From the NCBI GenBank assembly GCA_019022495.1, contig JAFEKR010000002.1, positions 1,178,001 through 1,242,000 on the forward strand: a DNA stretch of 64,000 nt. Reading direction: 5' to 3'. Source of the stretch: Epichloe hybrida (lineage: Eukaryota; Ascomycota; Sordariomycetes; Hypocreales; Clavicipitaceae). The translations under genes and the position numbers were made by a program. Positions within the stretch are counted from its first letter, which is position 1; every line of letters starts with the position of its first letter. Shown in pieces: positions 1-11,974 of this stretch. Below the pieces are notes generated by a model. It did not search any database. It saw only the letters and a program-made list of their open reading frames with translations, and was not told the DNA's origin.

Positions 1-489
1 CAGCTGGACAACGAAATTGTGGATCATCGAATATTGAAATCGCGAAGGTATCTTTTTACATATATATGCCGAAGACGAAGGAAGAGGGCAAGTCCACAAG
101 GATATTATAAACAGGTCGCCAACAGTGAGTCTCAACAACTCTCCGTACAAACATTGCCAGAGATTCCGAACTTGATATCGAACAAGAAACCACTCCCCCC
201 CCCCTTTTTTTTTTTTTTTGACACAATCTTTACATCGCAGTGCGTACAAGAACGTGTGTTGAATGAATGAATGGTTGTTGTTGCTGTTGTTGTAAGCGAT
301 GCCAGCCTGGGGTCTGCCAGGGTCAGGACTCTGCATAGCGACGGGTCGCGGTCGCGCTTTGGCTATTATTTCAACAGGCGCCAGTTAGTGTTGCAGCTCG
401 GCACCATGGTATATGCAAAGGTGGTCGAATGTTTTTTTTTTTTTTTCACACAGATATGCAGAACACCTACAAACTGGCTCTTTGGACAT

Positions 490-759
490 TTAGCCATATC
501 GCCCATTTGGGTGAAATCTAGTGATAGGGTCGAGCGATACGATTGTTGAAAACGGCAGATCTGCCTCATTGCCGAGTATGGCTGTTGGTAACGGCCCATC
601 TCTCGGTCTGCAACGGTGTGCGGCTGTTCGCTTCGGATAATTCTTCTCCGCAGCTTCGATCACATGTAGAGACGAGGGAGCCGTGTCTCCTCCAACCGGG
701 TGACCAAACACGGTGCCGAACACGGCTGAAAGTAATACAAGGAAGGAAATGTGCCTCAT
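490..759 (-). CDS. Small secreted protein, unknown function
   Basis: I do not recognise this 89-residue protein. The Met at 759 opens a typical secretory signal peptide: a short positive N-terminus (MRHIS), a hydrophobic core (FLVLLSAVFGTVFG) and a likely cleavage near GHP at residues 19-21. The mature part is Pro/Arg-rich, has one Cys and one Lys-Arg pair at residues 43-44 (NYPKR) that could be a Kex2 site. The same frame is open further upstream to 1164, but that stretch encodes a poly-Lys run from a poly-T tract and looks non-coding, so the signal-peptide Met was preferred. The next gene on the same strand is also a small secreted peptide. It could still be a chance ORF or carry an intron that I cannot see. 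Confidence 0.4.
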   Translation of the reverse strand: MRHISFLVLLSAVFGTVFGHPVGGDTAPSSLHVIEAAEKNYPKRTAAHRCRPRDGPLPTAILGNEADLPFSTIVSLDPITRFHPNGRYG

Positions 760-1361
760 TAGTGAATAACTTGTCAAAGGCGAGTAGGGTGTTTTGTTAC
801 TTGTTATTGCTGTCGTGGGATGATCAACAAGCTGCACGTTCGAAAAGGAATAACCAGGGTCTATGTAAGCAAAAAATTTCGTAAAAAGACTACATATATT
901 ATTACATGATGTGCTCGCCCGTTTTGGCGGGGCGTTATCATGTAGGGACTTGGCCTTAGGGCAACTGCTCACGTAAGCGAATATGATTCGTGCAGAGGAA
1001 GAAGGGCCCCTTTTTTGGCGGGGCAGGAATTGTTGTCGATATCCATAGTTTTCGAGCCGGGGTTTTTTTTTTTTTTTTTTTTTTTTCACTTCACTTTGCT
1101 TGAGATGAACAAGATCAATGAGTTTGGAATCCAAGCCCAACGCTGAATTGTCTGTCAAATACATTCAATTTTTTTATAATCCCTATCCATAGTCCGATAG
1201 AATAACCCAACTCTTCACCTCTCCCACCCACCTTCCCTGCCCCACCTACCCATCGTCTCCACAGAAAGAAAGAGAGAAAAAAAACCCCCCGATAAGCTTC
1301 CTACTAACATTAGCCCTGATAGGCCGGGTCTGTCGGAAGCGGGAGTCGTCTGCAGACGACA
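760..1361. other. Intergenic, upstream of the 490-759 gene
   Basis: No gene is seen. The stretch contains a poly-T tract of about 24 nt (1063-1086) and shorter A and C runs around 1280-1290. It would hold the promoter of the small secreted gene to the left and the 3' end of the one to the right. Confidence 0.5.
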
Positions 1362-1700
1362 TTATCCAAAACGCGGGGGGATCCGGTTGAAGACGCTTTG
1401 TATCCATTTTAAGGACTTGTTGAATTTGGCAATCTGACGGGAAGCCGATGTCTCTTTGGGATTGACAGAGTGGATAGGACGAGTAGGACGAGTAGGACGA
1501 CTAGTAATGGTAGGATGGTCTTCTGCCTTGTCGTCGGCTTCCTGCGGAGTTGGCCGTTCGTCGACCACCGCCCATGCATGACCCAAGTCCCACTTCGCAA
1601 GTTCCTCGATCGGCTCCTTCACCTGAGTCTTGGCTTCCGGTGGAACAACCGCCGCGGTGAGAACAGCTGTAAGTGACGTGAGGTAGTAGAGAAGCTTCAT
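1362..1700 (-). CDS. Small secreted protein, unknown function
   Basis: A 112-residue protein starting at the Met at 1700 (MKLLYYLTSLTAVLTAA), a clear signal peptide with cleavage probably after residue 16-17. The mature region is charged and Pro/Thr-rich, with a short RPTRPTRP repeat, no Cys and a basic C-terminus ending in PPRFG. The frame is open upstream to 1865, but that part only translates a GTTGCT microsatellite as Thr-Ala repeats and is more likely 5' UTR. An AT-rich TTTAAATA-like box lies at about 1935-1942 on the same strand, roughly 240 bp upstream of the Met. Family unknown; a secreted effector-like or precursor peptide is possible. Confidence 0.5.
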   Translation of the reverse strand: MKLLYYLTSLTAVLTAAVVPPEAKTQVKEPIEELAKWDLGHAWAVVDERPTPQEADDKAEDHPTITSRPTRPTRPIHSVNPKETSASRQIAKFNKSLKWIQSVFNRIPPRFG

Positions 1701-1781
1701 TTTGTAAGTCGTTCTTTTTTCAAAAACCTGAGATGTGAATAGTGTAGAAAGATGTGTATTGGTGTATGAGTTGTTGGGTTT

Positions 1782-1813
<32 letters not shown>
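1782..1813. repeat. GTTGCT hexanucleotide microsatellite
   Basis: About five head-to-tail copies of GTTGCT on the plus strand, in the presumed 5' UTR of the minus-strand gene at 1362-1700. Confidence 0.9.
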
Positions 1814-1814
<1 letters not shown>

Positions 1815-1865
1815 CTTTGTCACTGGGGTTTCTTTTCTTTTTTTGCCGTCACCAGTAGCAGACAA

Positions 1866-2962
1866 TTGAGGTGTGTGTTGTTTGTTGCTGTTGTTATCAA
1901 AATCATCGAGATGTGTTTCAGGGACGAGGCCTCGCTATTTAAAACATTTTCCGGCATAGCTATTCTCCTTCGTCATAGGCTGCTCGACAAGAAAACGCGA
2001 GTCATTCAACTTCTCAGCAACCTTTGCAGTCGGCCGTAGACAAACCTCCTAAACCATGCCAAAGCGATGGCGAATCTTCATCCAGACACTTTCATCGTCC
2101 GATGCCCCTGAAGATTTCGAATGATTCGCAGAAACTTCCTTGTCACAACAACGGTATTGCCTGCAAGGTTCTTATCGTCAGCAATATTTCGTGACAGGTC
2201 GACTTCGCGGACATTTTTCAATGGGTCCCGCTCCGCGGCGATTCGCCCGATTAGATCATTCCTCGCCTGATCTTGTTTCAACGGCAGATGACTGGTTAAT
2301 CTGGCATGACTCCTCTCATATCGGCGGAAATACCCGGCTCATCCTTTTGAAGGCATCCCCTTGCCTTCCTTGCACGCAAATCTAACAAAATCTAAGGCCC
2401 TCGCGCCCCCTTGTCTCTACTATGTACGGGAACTTCACGGCACAGCCCGTAGATATGTGCATGACACGGAAAGGACTATAAGTTGAGAGAATGCATGACA
2501 TGACACGGGGAAAAAGTATAATCAGGGTCTGACGGACGACAGTATAGCCAGGGGTACCTCTTCGTGGCTGAATCGTCCAAATTCGAGTAAGGTAATTTCT
2601 GAGCTATCACATAGATTCGAGTGCCTTGTGTGGGTAGCCTCGATGTGAGATTTTTAATTGCCCCCCAGCAATGAACATCATCATCGATTCAGGCGCGATT
2701 CCCTTACTCGCTCGCTCTGATGAGATGCATCCAGGGGGGGGGCAGTGCGGGCTCACCTTCTCTGGCAAAAAGTGAACATTGACTGCTTGCTACACATGGA
2801 TCTTGATATGGGGGGTTCGTTCACTTCACTTTGGATCATGCATTGGCTTCTCTGCAGCCCTGGCGGCAGTCTTGATGGCAAAAAAGGATTTCATGTATCG
2901 GATCATCTGTACGGATCAAGATGAGGGTTCTAGAAAATCTGTCTCTAATTACAAATGGCCAA
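1866..2962. other. Intergenic, no convincing gene
   Basis: Only short unlinked ORFs are present. The first 100 bases hold the presumed promoter of the secreted gene at 1362-1700 (a TTTAAA-type box near 1937). The rest shows no conserved coding motif on either strand. Confidence 0.4.
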
Positions 2963-3604
2963 CTACGCGCAAACCGGATACTTTGCAAACAGCACGCCCG
3001 TCTCACCCGCCGCCCCTCCCGAATAGCTCTTCGACAAGGCCGCGCAATGCTCCGAGTGATAATAGTTCACGGTGTAAGCATCCACCTTCATGCCGGGGTT
3101 GAGCAGCGCCCGATGCAGCCTCTTCCACGTGTAGACGCAATGCGACATGTGCATCTCCCAGGTGCTCGTGAAGTTGTGGTAGTGGCCGCTGCGGGCCTCG
3201 TCGACGGTGAGGTTCCTGCCGTCTGCCTCATAGTACCAATCAGTCCTGCCTCGGTACATGTCCTCGGCGTCGTCCATGTCGTCTTGGGTGTAGCAGCCCT
3301 TTGGAAGCCAGGTGAGGACGGCCATTTGGAAGAAGCAACCTCGGGCCTCGGCCTCGGCGGGTGAGTTGCCGCAGTCTCCGTTGTACCAGTGAAGCGGGAG
3401 GCCTGTCCGCTCATCGACGCCCGGCTGGACTTCCGGCAGCCGTCGATAGGCGGCTTGGCCCGTCGTGTTGGAGGTCATGTCGGCGGCGAAGAATTCCAAT
3501 GACAGAAGAGTCCCGAGAACAAGGAGGCCAGACAGAAGCCAGCGCTCCCAAGAGAAGTTTTGGCTTCTGCGCCGCGCAGCGTTGGCGTTGATGAGGCTCG
3601 TCAT
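2963..3604 (-). CDS. Single-pass membrane protein with two HxxHC motifs
   Basis: A 213-residue protein. The Met at 3604 (MTSLINANAARRR) was chosen because it precedes a basic cytosolic tail and one hydrophobic helix (WLLSGLLVLGTLLSLEFFA, about residues 24-42); the frame is open to 3814 only through an A/T-rich run. The outer domain has a CGNSPAEAEARGC segment, several conserved-looking Cys and Trp, N-glycosylation sequons (NTT, NLT, NFT) and two HxxHC motifs, HMSHC and HSEHC, about 30 residues apart. From memory, widespread uncharacterised ascomycete proteins share the CGxSxxEAxARGC plus double HxxHC layout. Paired HxxHC motifs also mark the UstYa/DUF3328 oxidases of fungal peptide biosynthesis, but overall resemblance is weak. 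The motifs are seen; an oxidase or metal-binding role is inference. Confidence 0.8.
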   Translation of the reverse strand: MTSLINANAARRRSQNFSWERWLLSGLLVLGTLLSLEFFAADMTSNTTGQAAYRRLPEVQPGVDERTGLPLHWYNGDCGNSPAEAEARGCFFQMAVLTWLPKGCYTQDDMDDAEDMYRGRTDWYYEADGRNLTVDEARSGHYHNFTSTWEMHMSHCVYTWKRLHRALLNPGMKVDAYTVNYYHSEHCAALSKSYSGGAAGETGVLFAKYPVCA

Positions 3605-6600
3605 TGTCTTTGTGGTGACCTCTTTCTTGCGTATTTTTTGGATCCTGGCATTCTGGGGCTCACGAGCGGGTAGACGATTTGGAAAGGAATCCGAGGAAAG
3701 AGATAGCGTGAACAGAAAAAAATGGAAAAATAAGAAAAAAAAATTAAGAAATAAGAAATAAGAAATAGGAAATAATTTTTTTCTCAATTTGGTTGGAGGG
3801 AGGAGCGGGGCCAAAAGAAGTTAACCAGGTTAGCTTTCTAGCTCAGTGAGCAAGTTGCACAAGTGGAACTGATGAAGAAGATGTCAAATGTGACATCATA
3901 TTGGACGCTGGCCTGTTTACTCCCTCTTTAACGCACTACATATACCCCTTATTAGAGAGCTCTAACCCTTGTGGTTTACGAGATCGCGGGGCTGTGTTAT
4001 CGATCCCTCGTGATGCTTGAAGCCATGGCGTCACCGTTTTTCTCCTCCTAGAGCAACCAGATTTAGCAGCCAACGAGCTTGTAGCAGTTGCAGTTAGGTA
4101 TCAATAACGAATCTTCCCACGCCTTTTTTTTTTCTTTTTTTTTTAAAAAAAAAATTAATGCATGAAATGGATGATATAAACATTTCAGGTTTGTGGCGCT
4201 GGCTGGCAAATTGCCGGTTGACGGGAACAGCCACCACCCACACGCACGAGTCAGAACACACTTATCAATCTTCCACGCTCAAGATACGATAACGCTGGCC
4301 GTGTGTCCTTCAGTAATACATAAGTCAAGGTGAACAAGACCCGAGGCCCGAAAGCCGAAAGAAGCGGTCCGAGCAATGCAACGCAACGACAATGAGACCT
4401 GGTCCCCTTTCGTTGTATGTACATCTCCTTAGACTCGGTCCACCTTGTGGAGTCACGTTAACCAGGGTCTGTATGTATCTCTAGTTTACTTTTATCTAAT
4501 TGGATACATATAGACCCCTGGTTAACGTGACTCCACAAGGTGGACCGATTCTAAGGAGATATAAGTGGCCAAACAGGGGTCGCTCGTGCTGTGCCCCGCT
4601 TTTCTATCTCGATTTCCTCTTCACCGTAGCGGGCCGGCCGCATTAACATGAATGGCCCACATTATCTTAAGACGGGGGGGGGGGGGTTGTCTATAGCGCG
4701 TCAATCGAGCTACATAAAGCGCGTTAAAACAATTAGCGCGCCCTTTTTTCGTCTTGACTGCGCCCGCCAGTTAGTGAGTCGTGACACATGAGAAACACGA
4801 TGATGTGAGGCCCCGCCTCCCAACGGCTCCTAAGTTCTAACACATCATTATCCACGTGGCGACTTGCACGCATGACGCACTAAAGGGGAGCTCGTACAGT
4901 CTAATCCCTATTCGTTTGGACAGGAGGGGAGGTATAGAACTAGGGGCTGTAAGCTAATAACAGATGTTCCCGTGACTTAGCATACATAGCACTACGTAAG
5001 GTAAGAAGTGCCTTTGAATTATATGCATTTTACTATATAGTATCTCCTACTAGTGCTAGTAAATACCCCTATAGCATTCCTATAGCATTCCTGATAGCTT
5101 TGCTTACTAAAGACACTGCATAAGAGCTAATAATGGCCGCCCCGCGTGGGGGTTGTAGTTGTTGTATGTAAAGTCATTCAGGGGTTAGATTGTACATTCT
5201 CTTCTCCGTTTCTCCGTCATTATGATGTAAACTGTAGTCTGTCGTAAACTGTCGTGGTGCGAGGAAATCGTTAGGATCAGCAAAGTGGGGGGGGCATGGC
5301 ACGAGTAATTTTCAGAGGGGATTTTCTTTTTTAGTGTGGGGTTTTTTCCTACATATATCCGAGAGATGCTGGTTATATCTGGCCATGTTGACGAATGACT
5401 AAGTTTCCGATCATCTCCTGTAGCTACGATCTCTCCAAAACTAAAGAGGTGCGTGGATCGCGAAAATAATCGGGTAGCTTTTCACCGACTCGGGAGGGTA
5501 TTCGCCGGTCGCTCACATCGCTCACATCGCTCTCTGTGGACTCCGGAAGGGTTTCCCTCCTTCATTCATCCTCATCTCACTTGTTGTCATTGGTGGTTCG
5601 AATGCGGCATTTCGCTGCGCTCGAAATCCGTGCCCTTGTCCTGCGCCCGCGCCTGCGCCTGCGCCGTGACAGACAGCCCGATCGGGACGTAGGGTAGCGA
5701 TTACTTTCTTGTCCATGACCATATTGACTGGGGATCAGCCCGCGCATTGTAGGTGCCCTTTCCGCCAGCTGCACGCTGTATGTACGGCGCGCGGCTGTGT
5801 TTGCCTCTTTTCGCATCCCGTCATGGCACTCACATGTAGGACTGAAACAACGGCCCGGCGGCTATGATCAACATTACTCACGGAGGTGGTGGGGTTGGGA
5901 AGCCGGCGAGGTGGGACGGGACCATCGGGACGGGACGGCGTTGATGTGGAGTTTCACGCATCTACGGAGCACAATTGTATGTATGTATGTATGTATTTAT
6001 GTATGTGGCTTTGCCATTTGACCAGCAGTTCTCTTCCATGTTCATCATCGGCAAAGCATCCCAACAAAAACCCGTCAAAGTTCGGCAGTATCAAGAAGCA
6101 GGAGTATCAATCACACCGACAACAGAGGGCAACATTTTGCCCGCTCAGTCTCATAAGCAAAATGCACTTGGTCTTCTCATCTGCCTCTTCCCACATCATG
6201 TGGATGCCACACTCCCGGACACGTCGAATTGCACCTCACACATTCTCAATGACTCCCGTGACCACGCGTGGCGCGGAGCATGCAACTTCTTTCCACCATC
6301 AAACTGTGTCCACGTCATCTTCATCACAAGTGGCTTTCTGTCTTTGGTACTACTCGAAGCTCAACTCCCCCTGAACCCTGCTGCTTCTTCGCAGTCGTGA
6401 CTCTGTCAACGGCCGTGGCCCACGTAGGGATTAGGCCATGTTGCTGATGAAACGAAAGAACTGGAAGAGTTGACTCTACGCAAGCCTGTGGTGTCACCAA
6501 CAACCGTCCGTCTGACCGAGCAAGGCGGGATAAACGGCCGGGACCACCTCAGATAGAAGAGGGGGGGAGAAAAAGGGAGGGGGGTGGTGGTGGACGAATG

Positions 6601-8869
6601 CAAAAGCTGAGGGGCAAGGCCAGAAAGTGCATGAGCCGTGTCAACTAGCCGTATGCAAGAGGCAAATGTTGAGCCGTAAGAGGTAAATCTTCGCCAAGAT
6701 CACCCAGGACATCGCAGATGAATGGATGTTGACGTGTTTAGGAAGTGTCTCGCGTCATCCGCATCTCCCAATCCAGCGGACCGGAGGGGGGGCGGCACAG
6801 GCAATCGTTAAGTCGAACTGCCGACCACAAGAAGGTGACGACTGTTCGGAGACATATCTCAGGAATGTCTTGATTGGCCCGAAATATCCTCGAATCTGGT
6901 TGCCCCCCCCCATCTCTCAACGCAACAGGAGGATAGCCTTCGATGTCGCATATATACCTTTGGGAAGAAGTAGTCGTCATCATTCGCCCGTCTGTGCTTG
7001 CGCTTGGCTTGCGCCGTCTTCAAAAACTCCGGGAAATCGACCCCACACGCCGTGGCTTCAATATTGGATTCAAAACTAGCCGTCGATCTTGGCTTCGCAC
7101 AAAAAGCAAAGGCCAAAACGCCTCCTTCTCCCAAGTGGCGTTCTTCTAAAACTCCTGTTCATCGTCGGTGCCCAATCGCAAAAGTTCGAACCGTCGATCA
7201 AAAAGAGCAGCTGTTTTTGCTGCTCTCCCCCGAAGCTGGAACGAAACGACCACCACACACACAAGAGATGTGGTGCCACGACCCAAGATGCCGCTGATTC
7301 ACCGACCTTGACAGGATGCGGTGCTCTCGTGTTTCTTCCCACAAGCTACCAGCCTAGTGCGACGCAATGAATTCTAGATCCGAGGTTTCCGAACACCTAG
7401 TTGATCGGCAGATGAGCTTCTCGGAAGAGATCCAAACCTTGTTCATGAACAGTGTGAATGTCCAAGGCAGGGGGGGGGGGAGAGAAAACGAGAAAGAGAA
7501 ACGATAAATGCGCGAACCCCCTCCGGATCATTGCCAACTAAAACTACGCTAGGGCTGCCCATGCCGTGTTACCACCGAAGGAGCTTTTTCTTTTTTTACC
7601 CCTCGCGGCTCGGGGCGCAGATTGTCGATCAGATCAGGTTTCCCATGCCACAGCGTGGGGGTTTTTTTTTTTTTTCTTTTCCCAAGCTTTCTCGAAATTC
7701 TGATTGGTGAATATGCGAGCAAATGAGAAAAGGGGGGGGGAGGGCGATGGCGCTTCTTTCATGAAAAGTCGGCTCGCCTCTTGGCGCGCAACCTATGAAT
7801 ACTATTTCCCACACGTCAAATCTCACATGGACAACGTTCAACGACGTAGAAACGTTGTTCGACACCACAAAAAAAATTGGTTTCGGGCCAAGGAATATGC
7901 AGTACATCGTTGAAATTCTCCTAATCTCGCGCATCGGCAATCGAAATCCCCTCCCCCTCCTCCAACTCGTATGTATGTACAATACTCTTGGTGCCCAACA
8001 AGATTTCGTGCATTCCTGTCGGTCGAGTCCTGTTCGCTTCGACTAGCAAGGCATCCCACCACTTTGCATTAGCTTGGACCCCATTTCCTGCACGCTATCC
8101 GACGAGGTCGCATGGAGAAGGGAATGGGAAAAAGGTTGGGGGAAAACGACGCCCTTGATCCCGATGCCGATGGACCGTGGATTTTTGGCGGGCCATCCCG
8201 CTCCTCAAAATTGAGACGTTGAGACGCCGGGAATGGGAATTGCAGATGGTGGTATTGGCCCAATCAAGCGTCAAGCAACCTACACATATGTATGTGATAT
8301 ACACCCACCTTTACAATTAGCCTATTTTCAATGAGCTGCTCCCTCCCTTCCCATCGGCACCCACGATATTATGACCGCCCCCACACCCCTCCAAAGTATG
8401 GGATCACTTGTTAGTTATATTTATTCCTTCTCATTGCTCGTCTCTTGACGTGATTCTACGGATTACGCGCTTCGTCACCGCCATTCATCGCCCTTCGCCC
8501 TTCTTCCTTCTCCAGCATGCTTCTTTGCTCCACACCCACATGAACTGAACAAGGTTGAGCCACTGGTCTCGCTCCCCGGGCTTTTTGGGAGGGGGGGGAG
8601 GGGGTTGAGCCCGGCCGTGATTCGGACTAGCGAAGGACGTGACGGTATCAAAAGGTAGTAGCTCGTCCAGGAAGGGAGGGAGTGAGAAGAAATCCCGCCT
8701 CGATTCTACATAAATTGTTCATCTCGATCGTTCCTTCTCTCTCCAACGTCACACTCATCGGACAGTTTGCGTTGACCAAGTCACTCAAGGTGGCTTGTTA
8801 TCGTCTTTTGAACATCCTTTATCCTCCCCGTCTTGAGTCGTCCCGGTGAATGGCCTACCTACCTGGGTG
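3605..8869. other. Gene-poor region with one foldback element
   Basis: About 5.3 kb without a gene I can support. From 3900 to 5400 it is AT-rich and stop-rich and contains the inverted-repeat element at 4423-4560. From 5400 to 8300 there are only short ORFs overlapping on both strands, tracts of G, C, T and A (for example 7471-7480 and 7662-7677) and a GTAT microsatellite near 5976-6004. The last 500 bases are C/T-rich and lead into the P450 promoter. Confidence 0.5.
4423..4560. mobile_element. 138-bp foldback (MITE-like) element, copy 1
   Basis: Two long inverted arms, 4423-4479 and 4503-4560, match over about 57 bases with only a few differences and flank a 23-base centre. The arms carry GTCCACCTTGTGGAGTCACG and ATCTCCTTAGA on opposite strands, so the whole unit can fold into one hairpin. 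No coding capacity is present. A damaged relative lies at about 38524-38636. Long arms, short length and more than one copy fit a non-autonomous inverted-repeat element; I could not define a target-site duplication. Confidence 0.75.
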
Positions 8870-8877
8870 TATATAAG
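8870..8877 (+). promoter_or_regulatory. TATA box of the P450 gene
   Basis: TATATAAG lies about 100 bp upstream of the P450 start codon at 8974, behind a C/T-rich stretch. The spacing suits a core promoter with a 60-80 nt leader. Confidence 0.6.
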
Positions 8878-8973
8878 TATGGTGAGCTAAGCTGCTGGAG
8901 TCAAGCCTGCTCGCATTACCCGCCCACTCACCCACAGAGGGGAAGAAAAAAAAAACTCATCATACGGACCAGC

Positions 8974-11021
8974 ATGGCGGTTCGCAATCTGCTGTCTACC
9001 CTGTCTTGGGAGCAGATGTTAACCATAGCTGGTGTTCTTTGGCTCTTTTATGCCGTCGTCGTCGCGATACAGAGACTGTATCTCAGTCCTATTGCTCATA
9101 TTCCTGGACCGAGGCTCGCAGCATTGACCCAGTACTATGAATTCTACTACGACATCATTCTCGGCGGCCAGTATACATTCAAGATCCTGGAAATGCACAA
9201 CAAGTACGGCTCCGTAGTTCGGATCAGCCCCTGGGAGGTACATGTGGGAGAACATGACTTTCATGATGAGCTGTATGGAGGGCCCACGAGACCGCGGGAC
9301 AAGTGGCATTTCTGGGCCAAGCAAGTTAGTAATTTTTTTCCTTTTTTTTTTTTCTCTCTTTTCGCTCGTCACGTCTAGTCTTTTGTGAATCGTATGCTAA
9401 CATGGTTCGTCAAGTTCGGAGCCCCGAGTAAGCCGTTGAGAATTCACAAAAAAAAAGACCACATGTCACACGACGGGTTTTCCCCCTAACACTCTACACA
9501 GATAGCGCGCTCGCAACGTTAGACCACGAGCATCATAAACTTCGAAGATCGGCCCTGAATCCGTTCTTCTCCACACAAAGTGTCCGGAACCTGCAGTCCG
9601 TCATCGAAGAGCGTGTCGACAGACTTCTAGAGGCCCTGTACAAGTTTGCAGCTACCCAGGACAGGCGGCCTCTTGACATCATGTACCCCTTCTCGGCTTT
9701 TACAAACGGTGAGTTTCCCCGGGGAAGAGCCCACGCCCGTCCCGCGGACCCCGGTACTGAACCAACTTTGGCAGATGTCATCAACGAATACGCCTTTGCA
9801 CGGAGTAATCATCTCAGTATGACGAATGCCCTTCCGCGTTGTCAGCGAGGCTGGGAGTCTAACCGATACAATCAATATAGTTGAGAAGCCAGACTTCGGC
9901 GCCGAGGTTACCAATAACTTGTTGATTGGAACTCATCTAGGGCCGTTGGTCAAACACGCAAGCTGGGCCCTAACTCTGGTAAATGCATTGCCAGAATCCT
10001 TTTCTGGTCGCTGGGTTCCCGGTACGCGCTGGCCCCTTGACCCGCTCTTGATCTTCCTTTTGTTCTCTTGGTATTGATCGTTATTCACAGGCTGGTCAGG
10101 GTGGCTGAAGATGAAGAATGACATTGTCGACCAAATCAGTACGATCAAAGCCACGGAAAACACTGGAAAATGGCAACTTGACGTGAACCATCCTACCATC
10201 TTCCATGAGATGCTCTCATCCAAGGTGTTACCAGATCACGAGAAGACGCCGGCCCGGCTTGCTCAGGAAGGGCAGATCCTGGTGCAGGGCGGCACTCTCA
10301 CTACATCATGGACTCTATCATTAGCCACGTTTCATCTTCTGCATCGTCCCTCCACGTTGAAGAAACTGCGGGATGAGCTGTTCGAGGCCATCCCAGATCC
10401 CAATGAAGTCGTGCCCCTAGCCAAGCTGGAATCATTGCCTTTTCTCCGGGCTGTGGTCAAAGAATCTTTGCGACATGGCATCGGGACCAGTGGTAGGTTG
10501 TCCCGGATCGCCCGTGACGAATCTCACGTCGTGCATGACCGTGAGAATATGAAGGATTGGCACATCCCCCCCAATTCAGTCGTCAGTATGAGTCCGTACA
10601 AGACCATCATGGATGAGTTGATTTTCCCAGACCCAACAGGCTTCCATCCTGAGCGCTGGCTGAAAGATGGAGAGCGACTTGAGAAATACTTGACAGTATT
10701 CGGAGGTGGCACAAGAAGCTGTTTAGGAATGGCTCTTGCCAACGCTGAGCTGCATCTTGCAATCGCCAAGCTCTTCCGCAGATGGGGAAGTGGAGGAGCC
10801 TTCGCAGGTGACCTTGATAGCGATCGTCGTCCGGGGGATGCTGGAGTTTTGAGAATATTTAACACGACAACTCGAGATTGTCAGATGGCCTCGGACTACT
10901 TCATCCCTCTTCCTTTCAAGGTAAGGAGACATGGTTCCCACTGAGAAACTTGGTCGGCCTCCGGTCTCTAACTCGATAATAGGGCTCGAAAGGTGTTCGG
11001 CTTGTCCTTGATCTTGTCTAA
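8974..11021 (+). CDS. Cytochrome P450 monooxygenase
   Basis: Seven exons: 8974-9324, 9379-9427, 9502-9708, 9775-9816, 9881-10021, 10091-10920 and 10983-11021, giving 552 residues. The N-terminus has one membrane anchor (about residues 12-32) followed by the Pro-rich hinge HIPGPRLAALTQ. The I-helix reads GGTLTTS (330-336), the ExxR pair is E388/R391, the PER motif is HPERWL, and the haem loop FGGGTRSCLG places the axial Cys at 474. All four hallmarks are intact. Without the small introns 4 and 6 the frame runs into stops; with them it restores EKPDFGAEV and the family-typical end KGSKGVRL. It resembles fungal P450s of the trichodiene-oxygenase/O-methylsterigmatocystin type. The substrate is unknown. 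The neighbour is a transporter, and no backbone synthase is in view. Confidence 0.95.
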
Positions 11022-11312
11022 GCTTGTCGGCGTAAATGGAGTAGGCGCGAAGGGTCGGGTCGCTCACAACACAGCCGGAGCTTTTTTTTTTTTATACATC
11101 TTTTACAGTGTTGTTTATTGCCTGAAATTACAAGGTAGCAGGTGTCCATGCACACATTTTACGTGGCGGAGAGGTTGTCGTGGTCACAAACCGTTCGCGG
11201 ATGGCATGTCAAATGGTCTCCTTTGCAATCCAATATAGCTTTTGACAAACTAAGAACTAGTCATCATTACCCCACACGGGTGCAGGCCTTGCAATTTGAA
11301 TACCGACACGCA

Positions 11313-11346
<34 letters not shown>

Positions 11347-11974
11347 GAAAGGCACACGTACCCCAAGATGACTGCCGTCAAAATGCGTGCCTCTATTATT
11401 ATCGATCACCAAGAATTCGCATGCGGTTCTCGGTTCTTTGCCGAGCACCGAGCACACTTGGCGCGCGCCGCGCCCCAGTCGCGGATCGACGACTTGCCGG
11501 GCTTGGACTGAGGGAGGTCTGTCTCCTAGTGAAGCGCAAGCGCAATCAATGCTCCAGGGACCAGAACAACAACCAACACCAACCCCTGGGCTTGTCTGCA
11601 GGGTCATCGTGTGGAATCAGATTGATCAGATTGGGCTTGGCTTTGTGGGGGGAAACAGGGGACGGACGAGATGTGTAAATTAATAATCCGGACATGTAAG
11701 ACACGACACGGACGAGTCTGGTTCGTCATTGTGTCATTGTGGGTACCAGGCATCTCGACTTGTGCTGCTCGGCCGCGTTTGCCACGGTGCCACGCTTGAG
11801 CAACTTTTGCTTTCTGTCCCGTAAACAACACTGTAAAGACTTTGTTCTGCCCGATCCCCATGGTCCTCTGTTGGTCCTCTGTTCCCGAGCGCCTGCAACC
11901 CACGCGACGTACGAAGCTGTCAAAGCCAGGCTGTCGAAGTCAAGCTGTCGAAGCCAAGTTGCCCACAACCCACA
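11022..11974. other. Intergenic between P450 and MFS genes
   Basis: No gene seen. It contains a T run in the P450 3' region (about 11082-11092) and a poly-A tract of about 27 nt at 11319-11346. It should hold the P450 terminator and the promoter of the transporter. Confidence 0.5.
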
